Of a DNA stretch of 64,000 nt, positions 17,637 through 25,290 are shown one piece after another. Location of the stretch: positions 2,370,501 to 2,434,500 of the forward strand of contig NZ_CP015849.1 in assembly GCF_001654495.1 (NCBI RefSeq). The letters run 5' to 3'. This DNA is from Streptomyces sp. SAT1 (GTDB lineage Bacteria > Actinomycetota > Actinomycetes > Streptomycetales > Streptomycetaceae). Every line of letters starts with the position of its first letter. The stretch's first letter is position 1. A program made the translations under genes and the position numbers. Below the pieces are notes generated by a model. The model saw nothing but the letters and a program-made list of their open reading frames with translations, was not told the origin of the DNA and ran no database searches.

Positions 17637-17672
17637 AGAGCGGAGGGGGCCCCGAGAGGCTCCCTCCGCTCT
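17637..17672. terminator. Bidirectional hairpin between permease and bioY
   Basis: An 11-bp perfect stem AGAGCGGAGGG / CCCTCCGCTCT (17637-17647 and 17662-17672) with a 14-nt loop sits between two convergent genes, so it can serve both. Confidence 0.7.
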
Positions 17673-17708
17673 TGTGCGCTCGCTCGCGGGCTTCGCCGCG
17701 CGGGCGGG

Positions 17709-18290
17709 TCAGCGCTTGCCGGCGAACTTCCAGGCGGTGGGCAGCGCGCCCATCGCCAGGGCGGCCTTCAGGCCGTCGCCGATCAGGAACGGGGTCAGGC
17801 CGGCCGCGACGGCGGCGGAGGCGGACATGCCGGTGGCCAGGGCCAGGTAGGGCACGCCGACGGCGTAGATGACCGCCTCGCCCAGGAGCATCGTGCCGGC
17901 CATGCGCCACACGTCGCGGTCCGCGCCGCGGCGGGCCAGCGCGCCGACGGCGGCGGAGGCGAGCAGCATGCCGAGGACGTAGCCGAAGGAGGGGGCGCCC
18001 GCGCCCGAGCCGCCCTCCGCGAACCACGGCATGCCCGCGACACCGGCGACCGCGTACAGCATCAGGGAGAGCAGACCGCGGCGGGCGCCGAGCGCGGTGC
18101 CGACCAGCAGCGCGGCGAAGGTCTGGCCGGTCACCGGCACCGGGGAGCCGGGCACGGGGACGGCGATCTGGGCGGCGATCCCGGTGAGCGCGGCGCCGCC
18201 GAGCACGAGAGCGGCGTCCCGGACGCGGGAGGCGGGCAGGAGGTCGGCGAGGACCTGGCCGGTGCGGGCAGGAACGGCAGCGGTGCTCAT
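17709..18290 (-). CDS. bioY: Biotin transporter substrate-binding protein BioY
   Basis: A 193-residue membrane protein with six hydrophobic helices, the S-component of an ECF-type biotin transporter. Conserved features are VPVPGSPVPVTGQTFA near residues 50-65, LLVGTALGARRG, and the later FGYVLGMLLA and TPFLIGDGLKA segments. No bioM/bioN genes are adjacent, so it either acts alone or shares a distant energising module, both known for BioY. ATG 18290 has GGAG upstream. It points away from the sulfur block. Confidence 0.92.
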   Translation of the reverse strand: MSTAAVPARTGQVLADLLPASRVRDAALVLGGAALTGIAAQIAVPVPGSPVPVTGQTFAALLVGTALGARRGLLSLMLYAVAGVAGMPWFAEGGSGAGAPSFGYVLGMLLASAAVGALARRGADRDVWRMAGTMLLGEAVIYAVGVPYLALATGMSASAAVAAGLTPFLIGDGLKAALAMGALPTAWKFAGKR

Positions 18291-18623
18291 GGGGACTCCG
18301 CGGGGTGAGGACAGTCGGGAACACCGTGACGCTATCCCAGCGTGCTCGAACCGATCACCGTCCGCGCTCGACAAAGGCTGGAACGCGGGCTTGGTCGGCT
18401 CCGCACAAAGAACGGCGGGGGCAAGCGGCCCGACGTGACACCGGTCACTGAGCGGGCGTGGCCTCCCCGACACGGCCCGCGGCCCGGCGCGGCCCGCGGC
18501 CCGGCGCGTGCTCCGGTCCCCCTCTTCTCCTCCTCCCCCCGCCCGGCCCCCGGCCCCCGGTCGTCGTCTCGCCCGTCGGTCGCGGTCTGGGCAGCGGTGG
18601 GGCGTTGCGCTAGCTTCGAACAC
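18291..18623. other. Divergent upstream region of bioY and the leader peptide
   Basis: No supported gene lies in these 333 nt. The segment near 18480-18560 is simple C/G-rich sequence with repeated CGGCGCGGCCCGCGGCC-like units. TAGCTT at 18611-18616 is a candidate -10 hexamer placed 7 nt before the leader-peptide GTG at 18624. Confidence 0.45.
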
Positions 18624-18710
18624 GTGGTTGCCCAGGCCCGGTACTTCTCGTCGCGTCGCTATGTCGACCTGCGACGCCAGGGCACGGCCACCTGTCGCCG
18701 CTCCCGGTAG
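18624..18710 (+). CDS. Probable cysteine-type leader peptide (28 residues)
   Basis: A short frame starting GTG 18624 and ending TAG 18708-18710 translates to a peptide containing SSRRYVDLRR and then TATCRRSR. The pattern S-R-R-H/Y-V-D-L-x-R followed by a lone Cys shortly before the stop is the one I recall for actinobacterial leader peptides in front of sulfur and cysteine metabolism genes. There is no ribosome site, but a candidate -10 box ends 7 nt upstream, so it may be translated from a leaderless mRNA. A GC hairpin begins at its stop codon. It precedes the ROK regulator and sulfonate-type genes, which fits sensing of Cys-tRNA. Assignment rests on pattern memory. Confidence 0.6.
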   Translation: MVAQARYFSSRRYVDLRRQGTATCRRSR

Positions 18711-18732
18711 GGGCGGGAGACCGGTCCGCCCC
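18710..18732 (+). promoter_or_regulatory. Candidate attenuator hairpin after the leader peptide
   Basis: GGGGCGG (18710-18716) pairs with CCGCCCC (18726-18732) across a 9-nt loop. The stem starts at the last base of the leader stop codon, so a ribosome stalled at the Cys codon (18693-18695) or released at the stop would affect folding. Confidence 0.4.
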
Positions 18733-18795
18733 GCTTCTCCTCGCAGACGGTGCAGTGCCGGCCCCCTCCCCCCTCATCCCGCCAGGAGCTTCCTC

Positions 18796-20037
18796 ATGCC
18801 CCGAGCCGCCGCGGCAACCACCCGGACGTCCTTCCCCGGGCCCGCGCCCGGCCCCGTGCCTCCCGCGCCGGCGGCCTCCCGGGTGGCCGATCCCGACCGG
18901 CGCCGCACCAGCGCCAGCGGTGTGCTGCGCTCGGTGCTGGAGCACGGACCGGTGGCCCGCAGCACCATCGCCCGGCTGACCGGTCTCTCCCCGGCCTCCG
19001 TGTCGGAGCACTGCGCCCGGCTCGCCGGGCTGGGGCTGATCCGCGAGGCCGCGGTGCCCGCCCGGTCCAGGGGCGCGGGCCGGCCGCATGTGCCCGTCGA
19101 ACTGGACGGCCGCGGGTTCCTGGTCGGCGGGGTGCACCTGGCCGTGCCGTACACCACGGTGGCCCTGCTCGACCTGCGCGGCCGGGTCGTCGCCGAGCGG
19201 CGGACCGGGCACGCCGGTGCCGGGCCGCTCCAGGTGCTCGAACGCGCCGCCGAGGGGCTCGCTGCGCTGCTGGCCCAGGTGCCCGGCGCACGGCCCCTCG
19301 GGATCGGGTTCGCCTCCGGCGGCTGGGTGGACCGGGACTCCGGGACCGTCGTCGAACACCCCCTGCTCCACTGGCGGGACGTGCCGGTGCGGGACGTGCT
19401 GCGCGCCCGTACGGGGCTGCCGGTGCATGTGGACGGGCACGCGCGGGCGCTGGTCAACGCGGAGCGGCTGTTCGGGCGGGCGCGCGGCAGCCGGAGCGTG
19501 CTGAAGCTGTTCGTCGGCAATGTGGTCGACGCGGCCTTCGCCACCAACGACGAGGTGCACCACGGGCCCCGGTCGCAGGCGGGAGCGATCGCCCATCTGC
19601 CGCTGCCGGGCGGTACGGAGCCCTGCGCGTGCGGGCGGACCGGCTGCCTCCAGGCGGAGTTGAGCGAGCGGACCCTGTGCCGGCGGGCGCGGGCGGCCGG
19701 GGTGGCCGCCGGGGTGAACCCGATGCGCGTGCTCGCCGCGGCCGGGGCGGGTGACCCGGCGGCCGTACGGCTGCTGGTGGAGCGGTCGCGGCTGACCGGG
19801 CGGGCGGCGGGGCTGCTGCTGGACGTGCTCAACCCGGAGACCGTGGTGGTCACCGAGGTCGGCGCGATGTACCGGGCGGACTGTCTGGCGGCGCTGCGGG
19901 AGGCGGTCGGGGCGCGGCGGGCGCAGGCGGTGGTGCCCACCGGATTCACGGACTCCGTGCTCGCGGTGGCGGGCGGCGCGGTGGCCCTGGACGTGCTGTA
20001 CCGGGATCCGCTGGCCGTGTCACACGACGTTCATTAA
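18796..20037 (+). CDS. ROK-family transcriptional regulator
   Basis: A 413-residue repressor-type protein. Residues about 38-90 form a winged helix-turn-helix (RSTIARLTGLSPASVSEHCARL). The rest is a ROK sugar-kinase-like fold with the zinc site PCACGRTGC (Cys277, Cys279, Cys284). ATG 18796 has AGGAG 8 nt upstream. ROK regulators normally sense sugars or sugar phosphates. Here the gene lies between a putative cysteine leader peptide and sulfonate-type uptake genes, which is an unusual setting. Four tandem dyad repeats lie 134 nt downstream and are candidate binding sites. The effector is unknown. Confidence 0.85.
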   Translation: MPRAAAATTRTSFPGPAPGPVPPAPAASRVADPDRRRTSASGVLRSVLEHGPVARSTIARLTGLSPASVSEHCARLAGLGLIREAAVPARSRGAGRPHVPVELDGRGFLVGGVHLAVPYTTVALLDLRGRVVAERRTGHAGAGPLQVLERAAEGLAALLAQVPGARPLGIGFASGGWVDRDSGTVVEHPLLHWRDVPVRDVLRARTGLPVHVDGHARALVNAERLFGRARGSRSVLKLFVGNVVDAAFATNDEVHHGPRSQAGAIAHLPLPGGTEPCACGRTGCLQAELSERTLCRRARAAGVAAGVNPMRVLAAAGAGDPAAVRLLVERSRLTGRAAGLLLDVLNPETVVVTEVGAMYRADCLAALREAVGARRAQAVVPTGFTDSVLAVAGGAVALDVLYRDPLAVSHDVH

Positions 20038-20371
20038 TTCAGAAACTCCGAATGTTGACAGGGGTTGCGCGAGAACGGGAGCATTTCCCCATGAGCCCGC
20101 TCACGAGCTGTCGCACTCTTTGTTGCTGACCCGTTGACGCGCCCCGGAGCGCTTTCCCTCCGGTTCTTCCCGTGTGCTTTCCGCACTCGATCCCTGTGTG
20201 CTTCCCGCACTCGATCCCGTGTGCTTCCCGCACCCGATCCCATGTGCTTCCGGCACTCGTTCCCGTCGTGTGTGAATTCCCTCCGTGTTGCCCGTGCCTG
20301 CCGCCCGCCGCACAGGCCGCCGCCCGGAATCCCGCATGTCTGCCGCCCCCGTGAAACCGTGGAGTTCCGCC
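20038..20371 (+). repeat. Intergenic region with four 23-bp tandem repeats
   Basis: Between the ROK gene and the binding-protein gene lie four head-to-tail near-copies of a unit of the form GTGTGCTTCCCGCACTCGAT plus CCC, at 20172-20195, 20196-20218, 20219-20241 and 20242-20264. Each unit contains the dyad GTGC-N5-GCAC (with small changes). The array sits about 110 nt before the transporter ATG. No gene is supported here; one frame through the repeats would be Cys-rich but has no start signal. Confidence 0.85.
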
Positions 20372-21442
20372 ATGCCTTCCGTACCGGTGTCCGGCCCCGA
20401 CCGGCGCCTGCTCCTCTCCTCCCTGCTCGGTGCCGCCGTCGCGGCGACGGGACTGAGCGGCTGCGCCGGATCGAGTGCCGCCGCCTCCGGGTCGTCCGCC
20501 GACCTGTCCGCCCCGCTCGCCGGTACGGTGCCGCCGGGCACCAGCCTGAAGATCGCCTCGTACCAGGAGACCCAGCAACTCCAGTTCCGGCTGGGGAAAC
20601 TGGGGAAGCTGCCGTTCACCGTGTCGGACTGGCTGAACATCGGCGCCGGACCGGATGTCATCAACGCCTTCCGCGCGCGCTCCCTGGACGTCGCCACCAA
20701 CGCGGGCATTCCGCCGATCCAGGCGCACTACCAGGGCTACGACGCGCGGATCGTCGCGATCGGCCTGACCCGCAAGCCGAATTACCTGTTCGCCACCAAG
20801 CCCGGCAGCGGTATCCGCACGACCGCGGACTTCGAGGGGCGCAAGCTCGCCTTCTCCCAGGGGCAGGCGCAGGGGGTGGTGCTGCTGCGGGCGCTGAAGG
20901 AGGCGGGCCTCGCCCACGACGACGTCCGGCTGGTGCCGCTCACCAGCAACCAGTTCCTCACCGCCCTCCAATCCGGCCAGGTGGACGTGGCCCCGCTCGG
21001 CAACAGCCAGGCGCCCGCCTATCTGAAGCAGTACGGGTCCAAGGGCGCGCGCACCATGCCCACCGACGTCGTCGACCTGCTCAATCTGCTGTGGGCGCCC
21101 GCCACGGTGCTGGCCGACCGGGCGAAGGCCGCCGCGATCGCCGCGTACATACCGCACTGGGCCCGGGGCCAGGTGTGGCAGTGGGAGCACCCGGACGAGT
21201 GGAACCGGGAGTTCTACGTGAAGACGCAGAATCTGTCCCTGGCGCAGGCCGAGGCGGTCACGCGGCTCGCCAACAAGCCGCTGTTCCCGCCGAGCTGGGA
21301 CGAGGCGGTCAGGTGGGAGCAGGAGACGGCGGATCTGCTCGCGGAGGGCGGGTTCGTGAAGCGGTTCGAGGTCGGCTCGCTGTTCGACCGGCGCTTCGAG
21401 GCGCTCGCGGCCCGTGCCGTACCGGCCGAGTACCGGAGGTGA
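20372..21442 (+). CDS. ABC transporter substrate-binding lipoprotein, sulfonate/nitrate/taurine type
   Basis: A 356-residue extracellular binding protein. It begins with a signal peptide (PDRRLLLSSLLGAAVAATG) and lipobox LSGC with Cys31; the RR at 11-12 hints at Tat export. The mature part fits the SsuA/TauA class: LKIASYQETQQL at the start of domain 1, ARSLDVATNAGIPPIQAH, and QSGQVDVAPLG. ATG 20372 is chosen for GGAG at 7 nt; an upstream ATG 20336 would lengthen the signal region unnaturally. It heads a transport operon with overlapping genes, followed by an FMN monooxygenase and a TauD-like gene, so an organosulfur compound is the likely substrate. Confidence 0.85.
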   Translation: MPSVPVSGPDRRLLLSSLLGAAVAATGLSGCAGSSAAASGSSADLSAPLAGTVPPGTSLKIASYQETQQLQFRLGKLGKLPFTVSDWLNIGAGPDVINAFRARSLDVATNAGIPPIQAHYQGYDARIVAIGLTRKPNYLFATKPGSGIRTTADFEGRKLAFSQGQAQGVVLLRALKEAGLAHDDVRLVPLTSNQFLTALQSGQVDVAPLGNSQAPAYLKQYGSKGARTMPTDVVDLLNLLWAPATVLADRAKAAAIAAYIPHWARGQVWQWEHPDEWNREFYVKTQNLSLAQAEAVTRLANKPLFPPSWDEAVRWEQETADLLAEGGFVKRFEVGSLFDRRFEALAARAVPAEYRR

Positions 21443-21447
21443 GCGCG

Positions 21448-22362
21448 GTGACGACCTCGGCCACCCCCTCCACCACGCCTTCGGACACCTCCGGCATCCC
21501 CGACACCCCGGACGCCCGGGTCTCCGCAGGACCGGCGGGGCCGGCCCCCGGGGGTCCGGCGCCGCGCACCCGGCGTCCCCGTCGGCCGCGCCCGCTGACT
21601 CCCGGCCGGCGGCTGCCCGCCGCCCGGCTGGCCGGTCCCCTCCTCGTCCTGGTCCTGTGGGCCGCGGCCTCCGCCGCCGGGCGGCTCGACCCGGGCGCGG
21701 TCCCGGCGCCCTGGACGGTGCTGCGCACCGCCGGTCACCTGTGGACCGAGGGGACGCTGCCCACCGATGTGCTGACCTCGCTGCGCCGGGCCGCCTACGG
21801 CTTCGCGCTCGGTCTGACCGGCGGGGTGCTGCTGGCGCTCGCCGCCGGGCTCACCCGGACCGGCGAGGCGCTGATCGACGGGACCGTCAACCTCAACCGC
21901 GCCGTCCCCACCCTGGGGCTGATCCCGCTGTTCATCCTGTGGCTGGGCATCGGCGAGACCTTCAAGGTCGCGATCATCGCGATCGTCGTCTACATCCCGG
22001 TCTATCTGAACACGCACGCCGCGCTGTCCGGCATCGACAGCCGCTATGTGGAGCTGGCCGAGGTGCAGGGCCTGTCCCGGTGGGCGTTCGTACGGCAGAT
22101 CGTCGTGCCCGGCGCGCTGCCCGGCTTCTTCGTCGGCCTGCGCCTCGGGGTCACCGGGTCCTGGCTGGGCCTGGTGGTGCTGGAGCAGATCAACGCCACC
22201 AGCGGCCTCGGCTATCTGATGTTCCAGGCGCAGAACTACGGCCAGACGGACGTGATCCTGGTCGGTCTGCTGATCTACGGCGTCTTCGGCCTGGTCTCCG
22301 ACAGCGTGGTCCGCCTGATCGAACGGAGGGTGCTGTCGTGGCGCCGCACACTGAGCAGCTGA
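21448..22362 (+). CDS. ABC transporter permease, sulfonate/nitrate/taurine type
   Basis: A 304-residue inner-membrane permease with a long Pro/Thr-rich cytoplasmic N-terminus (about 60 residues) and about six helices. The EAA loop appears as YVELAEVQGLSRWAFVRQIVVPGALP, and LNRAVPTLGLIPLFILWLGIGE is typical of SsuC/TauC. GTG 21448 is preferred because GGAGG lies 8 nt upstream; another GTG at 21439 overlaps the previous stop. It overlaps the ATPase gene by 25 nt. Confidence 0.88.
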   Translation: MTTSATPSTTPSDTSGIPDTPDARVSAGPAGPAPGGPAPRTRRPRRPRPLTPGRRLPAARLAGPLLVLVLWAAASAAGRLDPGAVPAPWTVLRTAGHLWTEGTLPTDVLTSLRRAAYGFALGLTGGVLLALAAGLTRTGEALIDGTVNLNRAVPTLGLIPLFILWLGIGETFKVAIIAIVVYIPVYLNTHAALSGIDSRYVELAEVQGLSRWAFVRQIVVPGALPGFFVGLRLGVTGSWLGLVVLEQINATSGLGYLMFQAQNYGQTDVILVGLLIYGVFGLVSDSVVRLIERRVLSWRRTLSS

Positions 22363-23087
22363 CCGCCGCCCCCGCCGCCCCCGCCCCGGTGGAACTGCGC
22401 TCCCTGACCCGGTCGTTCGAGGGCCGTACGGTGCTCGACGGCATCGACCTCAGCCTGCCGGCCGGGCAGTTCACCGCGCTGCTCGGGCACAGCGGCTCCG
22501 GCAAGAGCACCCTGCTGCGGGCCGTGGCGGGCCTGGACCACCAGGTGGCCGGCAGCGGTGGGCTGCGGGCGCCGGAGCGGGTGTCCGTGGTCTTCCAGGA
22601 CTCCCGGCTGCTGCCCTGGCGGCGGGTGCTGGACAACGTCCTGCTCGGCGCGGGCGGCAAGGACGCCGCCGTACGCGGCCGGGCCGCCCTCGCCGAGGTG
22701 GGCCTCGCGGGCCGCGAGCGGGCCTGGCCGAGCGAGCTGTCGGGCGGTGAGGCGCAGCGCGCGGCACTGGCCCGCTCCCTGGTCAGCGAACCCGAACTGC
22801 TGCTGGCCGACGAGCCGTTCGGCGCGCTGGACGCCCTCACCCGGATCCGGATGCACGCGCTGCTGCGCCGGCTGTGGCAGCGCCACCGGCCCTCGGTGCT
22901 GCTCGTCACCCACGACGTGGACGAGGCGATCGTGCTCGCCGACCGTGTCCTCGTCCTCGACAAGGGCCGTATCGGCCTCGACCTGACCATCGACCGCCCG
23001 CATCCGCGCTCGTACCGGGACCCGCTGCTCGGCGCGTACCGGGAGCGGCTGCTCACCGCCCTGGGCGTCACGGAGGACCCCGCATGA
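22338..23087 (+). CDS. ABC transporter ATP-binding protein, SsuB/TauB type
   Basis: A 249-residue ATPase that energises the organosulfur importer. Motifs seen in order are Walker A GHSGSGKST, Q-loop VVFQDSRLLPW (the LLPW ending is typical of nitrate/taurine/sulfonate importers), signature LSGGEAQRAALARSL, Walker B LLLADEPFGALD and switch His in VTHDVDEA. The GTG start at 22338 lies inside the permease gene and its stop overlaps the monooxygenase start (ATGA at 23084-23087), so the operon is tightly coupled. Confidence 0.93.
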   Translation: MAPHTEQLTAAPAAPAPVELRSLTRSFEGRTVLDGIDLSLPAGQFTALLGHSGSGKSTLLRAVAGLDHQVAGSGGLRAPERVSVVFQDSRLLPWRRVLDNVLLGAGGKDAAVRGRAALAEVGLAGRERAWPSELSGGEAQRAALARSLVSEPELLLADEPFGALDALTRIRMHALLRRLWQRHRPSVLLVTHDVDEAIVLADRVLVLDKGRIGLDLTIDRPHPRSYRDPLLGAYRERLLTALGVTEDPA

Positions 23088-24475
23088 CCATCCGCACCCC
23101 CGCACCCGGCAGCACCGGCCCCGGCCCGCGCACGCTGCACCTCAACGCGTTCCTGATGAACACCGGCCACCACGAGGCGTCGTGGCGGCTGCCGGAGAGC
23201 GACCCGTACGCGCACGTCGACCTGGCGCACTACACGCAACTGGCCCGGACCGCAGAGCGCGGCACCTTCGACTCGCTGTTCCTGGCGGACGGTCCGCAGC
23301 TGTGGAACACGGTCGCGCAGCGGCCCGCGGGCGCCCTGGAACCGCTCACCCTGCTCACCGCGCTGGCCACCGCCACCGAGCACATCGGTCTGATCGCCAC
23401 CGCGTCGACCTCCTACAACTCCCCCTACAACCTGGCGCGCAGGTTCGCCTCGCTGGACATCGTCAGCGGCGGCCGGGCGGGCTGGAACATCGTCACCACC
23501 GCCGGTGCCGAGGCGGCCCGCAACTTCGGTCTGGACGCGGAGCCCGCGCACGCCGAACGGTACGCGCGGGCCGCCGAGTTCGTGGACGTGGTGCGCAAGC
23601 TGTGGGACAGCTGGGAGGACGACACGATCGTCGCCGACAAGGCGGCCGGGGTGTGGGGCGACGACGCGAAGATCCATCCGGCCCGGCACGAGGGGTCGTA
23701 CTTCAAGGTGGCGGGCGCGCTCAACGTGCCCCGCTCCCCGCAGGGTTACCCGCTGCTGGTGCAGGCGGGCTCCTCCGCCGACGGCAAGGCGTTCGCGGCG
23801 CGGTACGCGGAGGCGGTGTTCACCGCGCAGCAGTCGCTGGCGGGCGCGCGGGCGTTCTACGCCGATCTGAAGCGGCTCACCCGGCGGGCGGGCCGCGACC
23901 CGGAGCTGCTGAAGGTGCTGCCCGGCATCGTGCCGGTGCTCGGGTCGACCGAGGCGGAGGCGCGGGCGGCGGAGCAGGTCCTGGACGAGCACATCGTGCC
24001 CGAGCACGGCCGACTCCGCCTGGAGAACCTGCTGCGGCTGGAGCCGGGCACGCTGCACCTGGACCGCGAGCTGCCCGCCGACCTGCCGCCGGAGTCGGCC
24101 GTCGAGGGCGCCAAGAGCCGGTACACGCTCGTGGTGGAGCTGGCCCGCGGCGAGCGGCTGACCGTGCGGCAGCTGATCGGCAGGCTCGGCGGCGGGCGCG
24201 GCCATCTGACCTTCGCGGGGACGCCCGAGCAGGTCGCGGACGCGATCGGCACGTGGTTCACCGAGGGCGCCGCCGACGGGTTCAACATCATGCCCGCGGT
24301 GCTGCCGTCCGGTCTCGACGCCTTCGTCGAGCACGTCGTGCCGCTGCTGCGCGCCCGCGGGCTGCTGCGCTCCGGGTACGGGCCGCGGCAGACCCTGCGG
24401 GAGCGCTACGGCCTGCCGCGGCCCGCCAACCAGCACCTGGCCCCCGCCCGGTCCAGCGCCCTGACCGCCGTCTGA
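23084..24475 (+). CDS. FMN-dependent monooxygenase of the NtaA/SnaA/DszA family
   Basis: A 463-residue bacterial luciferase-like flavin monooxygenase. Family landmarks are LHLNAFLMNTGHHEASWR at the N-terminus, TSYNSPYNLARRFASLDIVSGGRAGWNIVT, and GYPLLVQAGSSADGKAFAARYAEAVFT. Members oxidise nitrilotriacetate, sulfones or sulfonates with reduced FMN delivered by a separate reductase. No reductase is adjacent. Its place in a sulfonate-type transport operon suggests C-S bond cleavage to release sulfite; the exact substrate is not deducible. The start overlaps the ATPase stop. Confidence 0.88.
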   Translation: MTIRTPAPGSTGPGPRTLHLNAFLMNTGHHEASWRLPESDPYAHVDLAHYTQLARTAERGTFDSLFLADGPQLWNTVAQRPAGALEPLTLLTALATATEHIGLIATASTSYNSPYNLARRFASLDIVSGGRAGWNIVTTAGAEAARNFGLDAEPAHAERYARAAEFVDVVRKLWDSWEDDTIVADKAAGVWGDDAKIHPARHEGSYFKVAGALNVPRSPQGYPLLVQAGSSADGKAFAARYAEAVFTAQQSLAGARAFYADLKRLTRRAGRDPELLKVLPGIVPVLGSTEAEARAAEQVLDEHIVPEHGRLRLENLLRLEPGTLHLDRELPADLPPESAVEGAKSRYTLVVELARGERLTVRQLIGRLGGGRGHLTFAGTPEQVADAIGTWFTEGAADGFNIMPAVLPSGLDAFVEHVVPLLRARGLLRSGYGPRQTLRERYGLPRPANQHLAPARSSALTAV

Positions 24476-24543
24476 CCGCCGTCTGTCCGGCCCCCGTCCC
24501 GCGGCCGGTCCCGCGGCGGGCCGCCCTCCGAAAGGACCTGATC

Positions 24544-25209
24544 ATGTCCATCGGGATCCTCAAGGTCACCGCCCGCATCGGCGCCCGGGTCGGCGGCGTC
24601 AGACTCGCCCGGCCGCTCGGCGCGCGGACCGTCGCCGCGCTGCGCGAGGCCCTGAACACGCACAAGGCGCTCGTCTTCGACGACGTGCGCCCGGACGACG
24701 CGGGTCAGGAGACGTTCGCCCGCCGCTTCAGCGGCCTCACCACCGTCCATCCGAGCGAGCCGGCCGTCGAGGGCGCCCCGAACGTGCCGCCCGTGGACAG
24801 CGAGCAGGGCCGCGCCGGCCACTGGCACACCGACGTCACGTTCGTGCTCAACCCGCCGCGGGCCAGCACGCTGCGGGGCATCACGGTCCCGCCGTACAGG
24901 GGCGAGACGCTGATCGCGAACGCCGCGGCGGCCTGCCGCGACCTGCCCGAGCCGCTGCGCCGGCCGGCCGACACGCTGTGGGCCGAGCACACCAACGACT
25001 ACGACTACGCCGTGCCCGAGGAGGCGGTCGACGAGGAGGAGGCCACCCGGCGCGCGCAGTTCACCCCGATCCGGTACCGCACCGCGCGCCCCGTGGTCCG
25101 GGCGCACCCTCCCCCAGGCTCTCGCCTCCGCTCGGGCAGGGGACCCCCGTCCGGCCGCCGTCGCCGCGTAACCCGGCGTTCACGTACCGTAGGACACACG
25201 TCCGGATAG
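24544..25209 (+). pseudogene. TauD/TfdA-type dioxygenase truncated at the C-terminus
   Basis: The frame encodes 221 residues; TauD-family enzymes usually have 270-300. Residues 1-188 are normal: TARIGARVGGVRLARPL, then HWHTDVTF giving the first two iron ligands (HxD), up to ARPVVRAHP. At that point a GC-rich palindromic element begins (25106), and the remaining 33 residues are Pro/Arg/Ser-rich and unrelated. The distal iron-binding His and the 2-oxoglutarate-binding Arg, which lie further C-terminal in the family, are missing. No continuation appears in other frames before the next gene. The enzyme is almost certainly inactive. ATG 24544 has AAAGGA upstream. Confidence 0.8.
25106..25149. repeat. 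GC-rich palindromic element inside the tauD-like gene
   Basis: The element starts ACCCTCCCCCAGGCTCTCG and ends CTCGGGCAGGGGACCCCC. The CTCCCCC and GGGGACCCCC ends resemble interspersed palindromes common in Streptomyces. A related element lies inside the aminopeptidase gene at 39968-40010. Its left edge coincides with loss of TauD similarity. Confidence 0.65.
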
Positions 25210-25246
25210 TGGGCAGCTCCTCGCCCTGAGCGGACGGGCTGCCCAC
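25209..25246. promoter_or_regulatory. Inverted repeat between truncated dioxygenase and permease
   Basis: GTGGGCAGC (25209-25217) and GCTGCCCAC (25238-25246) form a perfect 9-bp dyad separated by 20 nt, followed by a third related half TGTGGGCAC at 25250-25258. It could terminate the upstream operon or bind a regulator of the permease that starts about 35-45 nt later. Confidence 0.45.
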
Positions 25247-25290
25247 ACTGTGGGCACTTTCGCCCCTCCCCCCACTGGATGAGCGTGTTC

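Noticed and set aside
20172..20354. Cys-rich 60-codon frame through the tandem repeats (possible cysteine-sensing leader)
   Set aside because: No ribosome site or promoter at its start, and the Cys codons arise from the repeat unit and C-rich sequence; the better leader candidate is at 18624.
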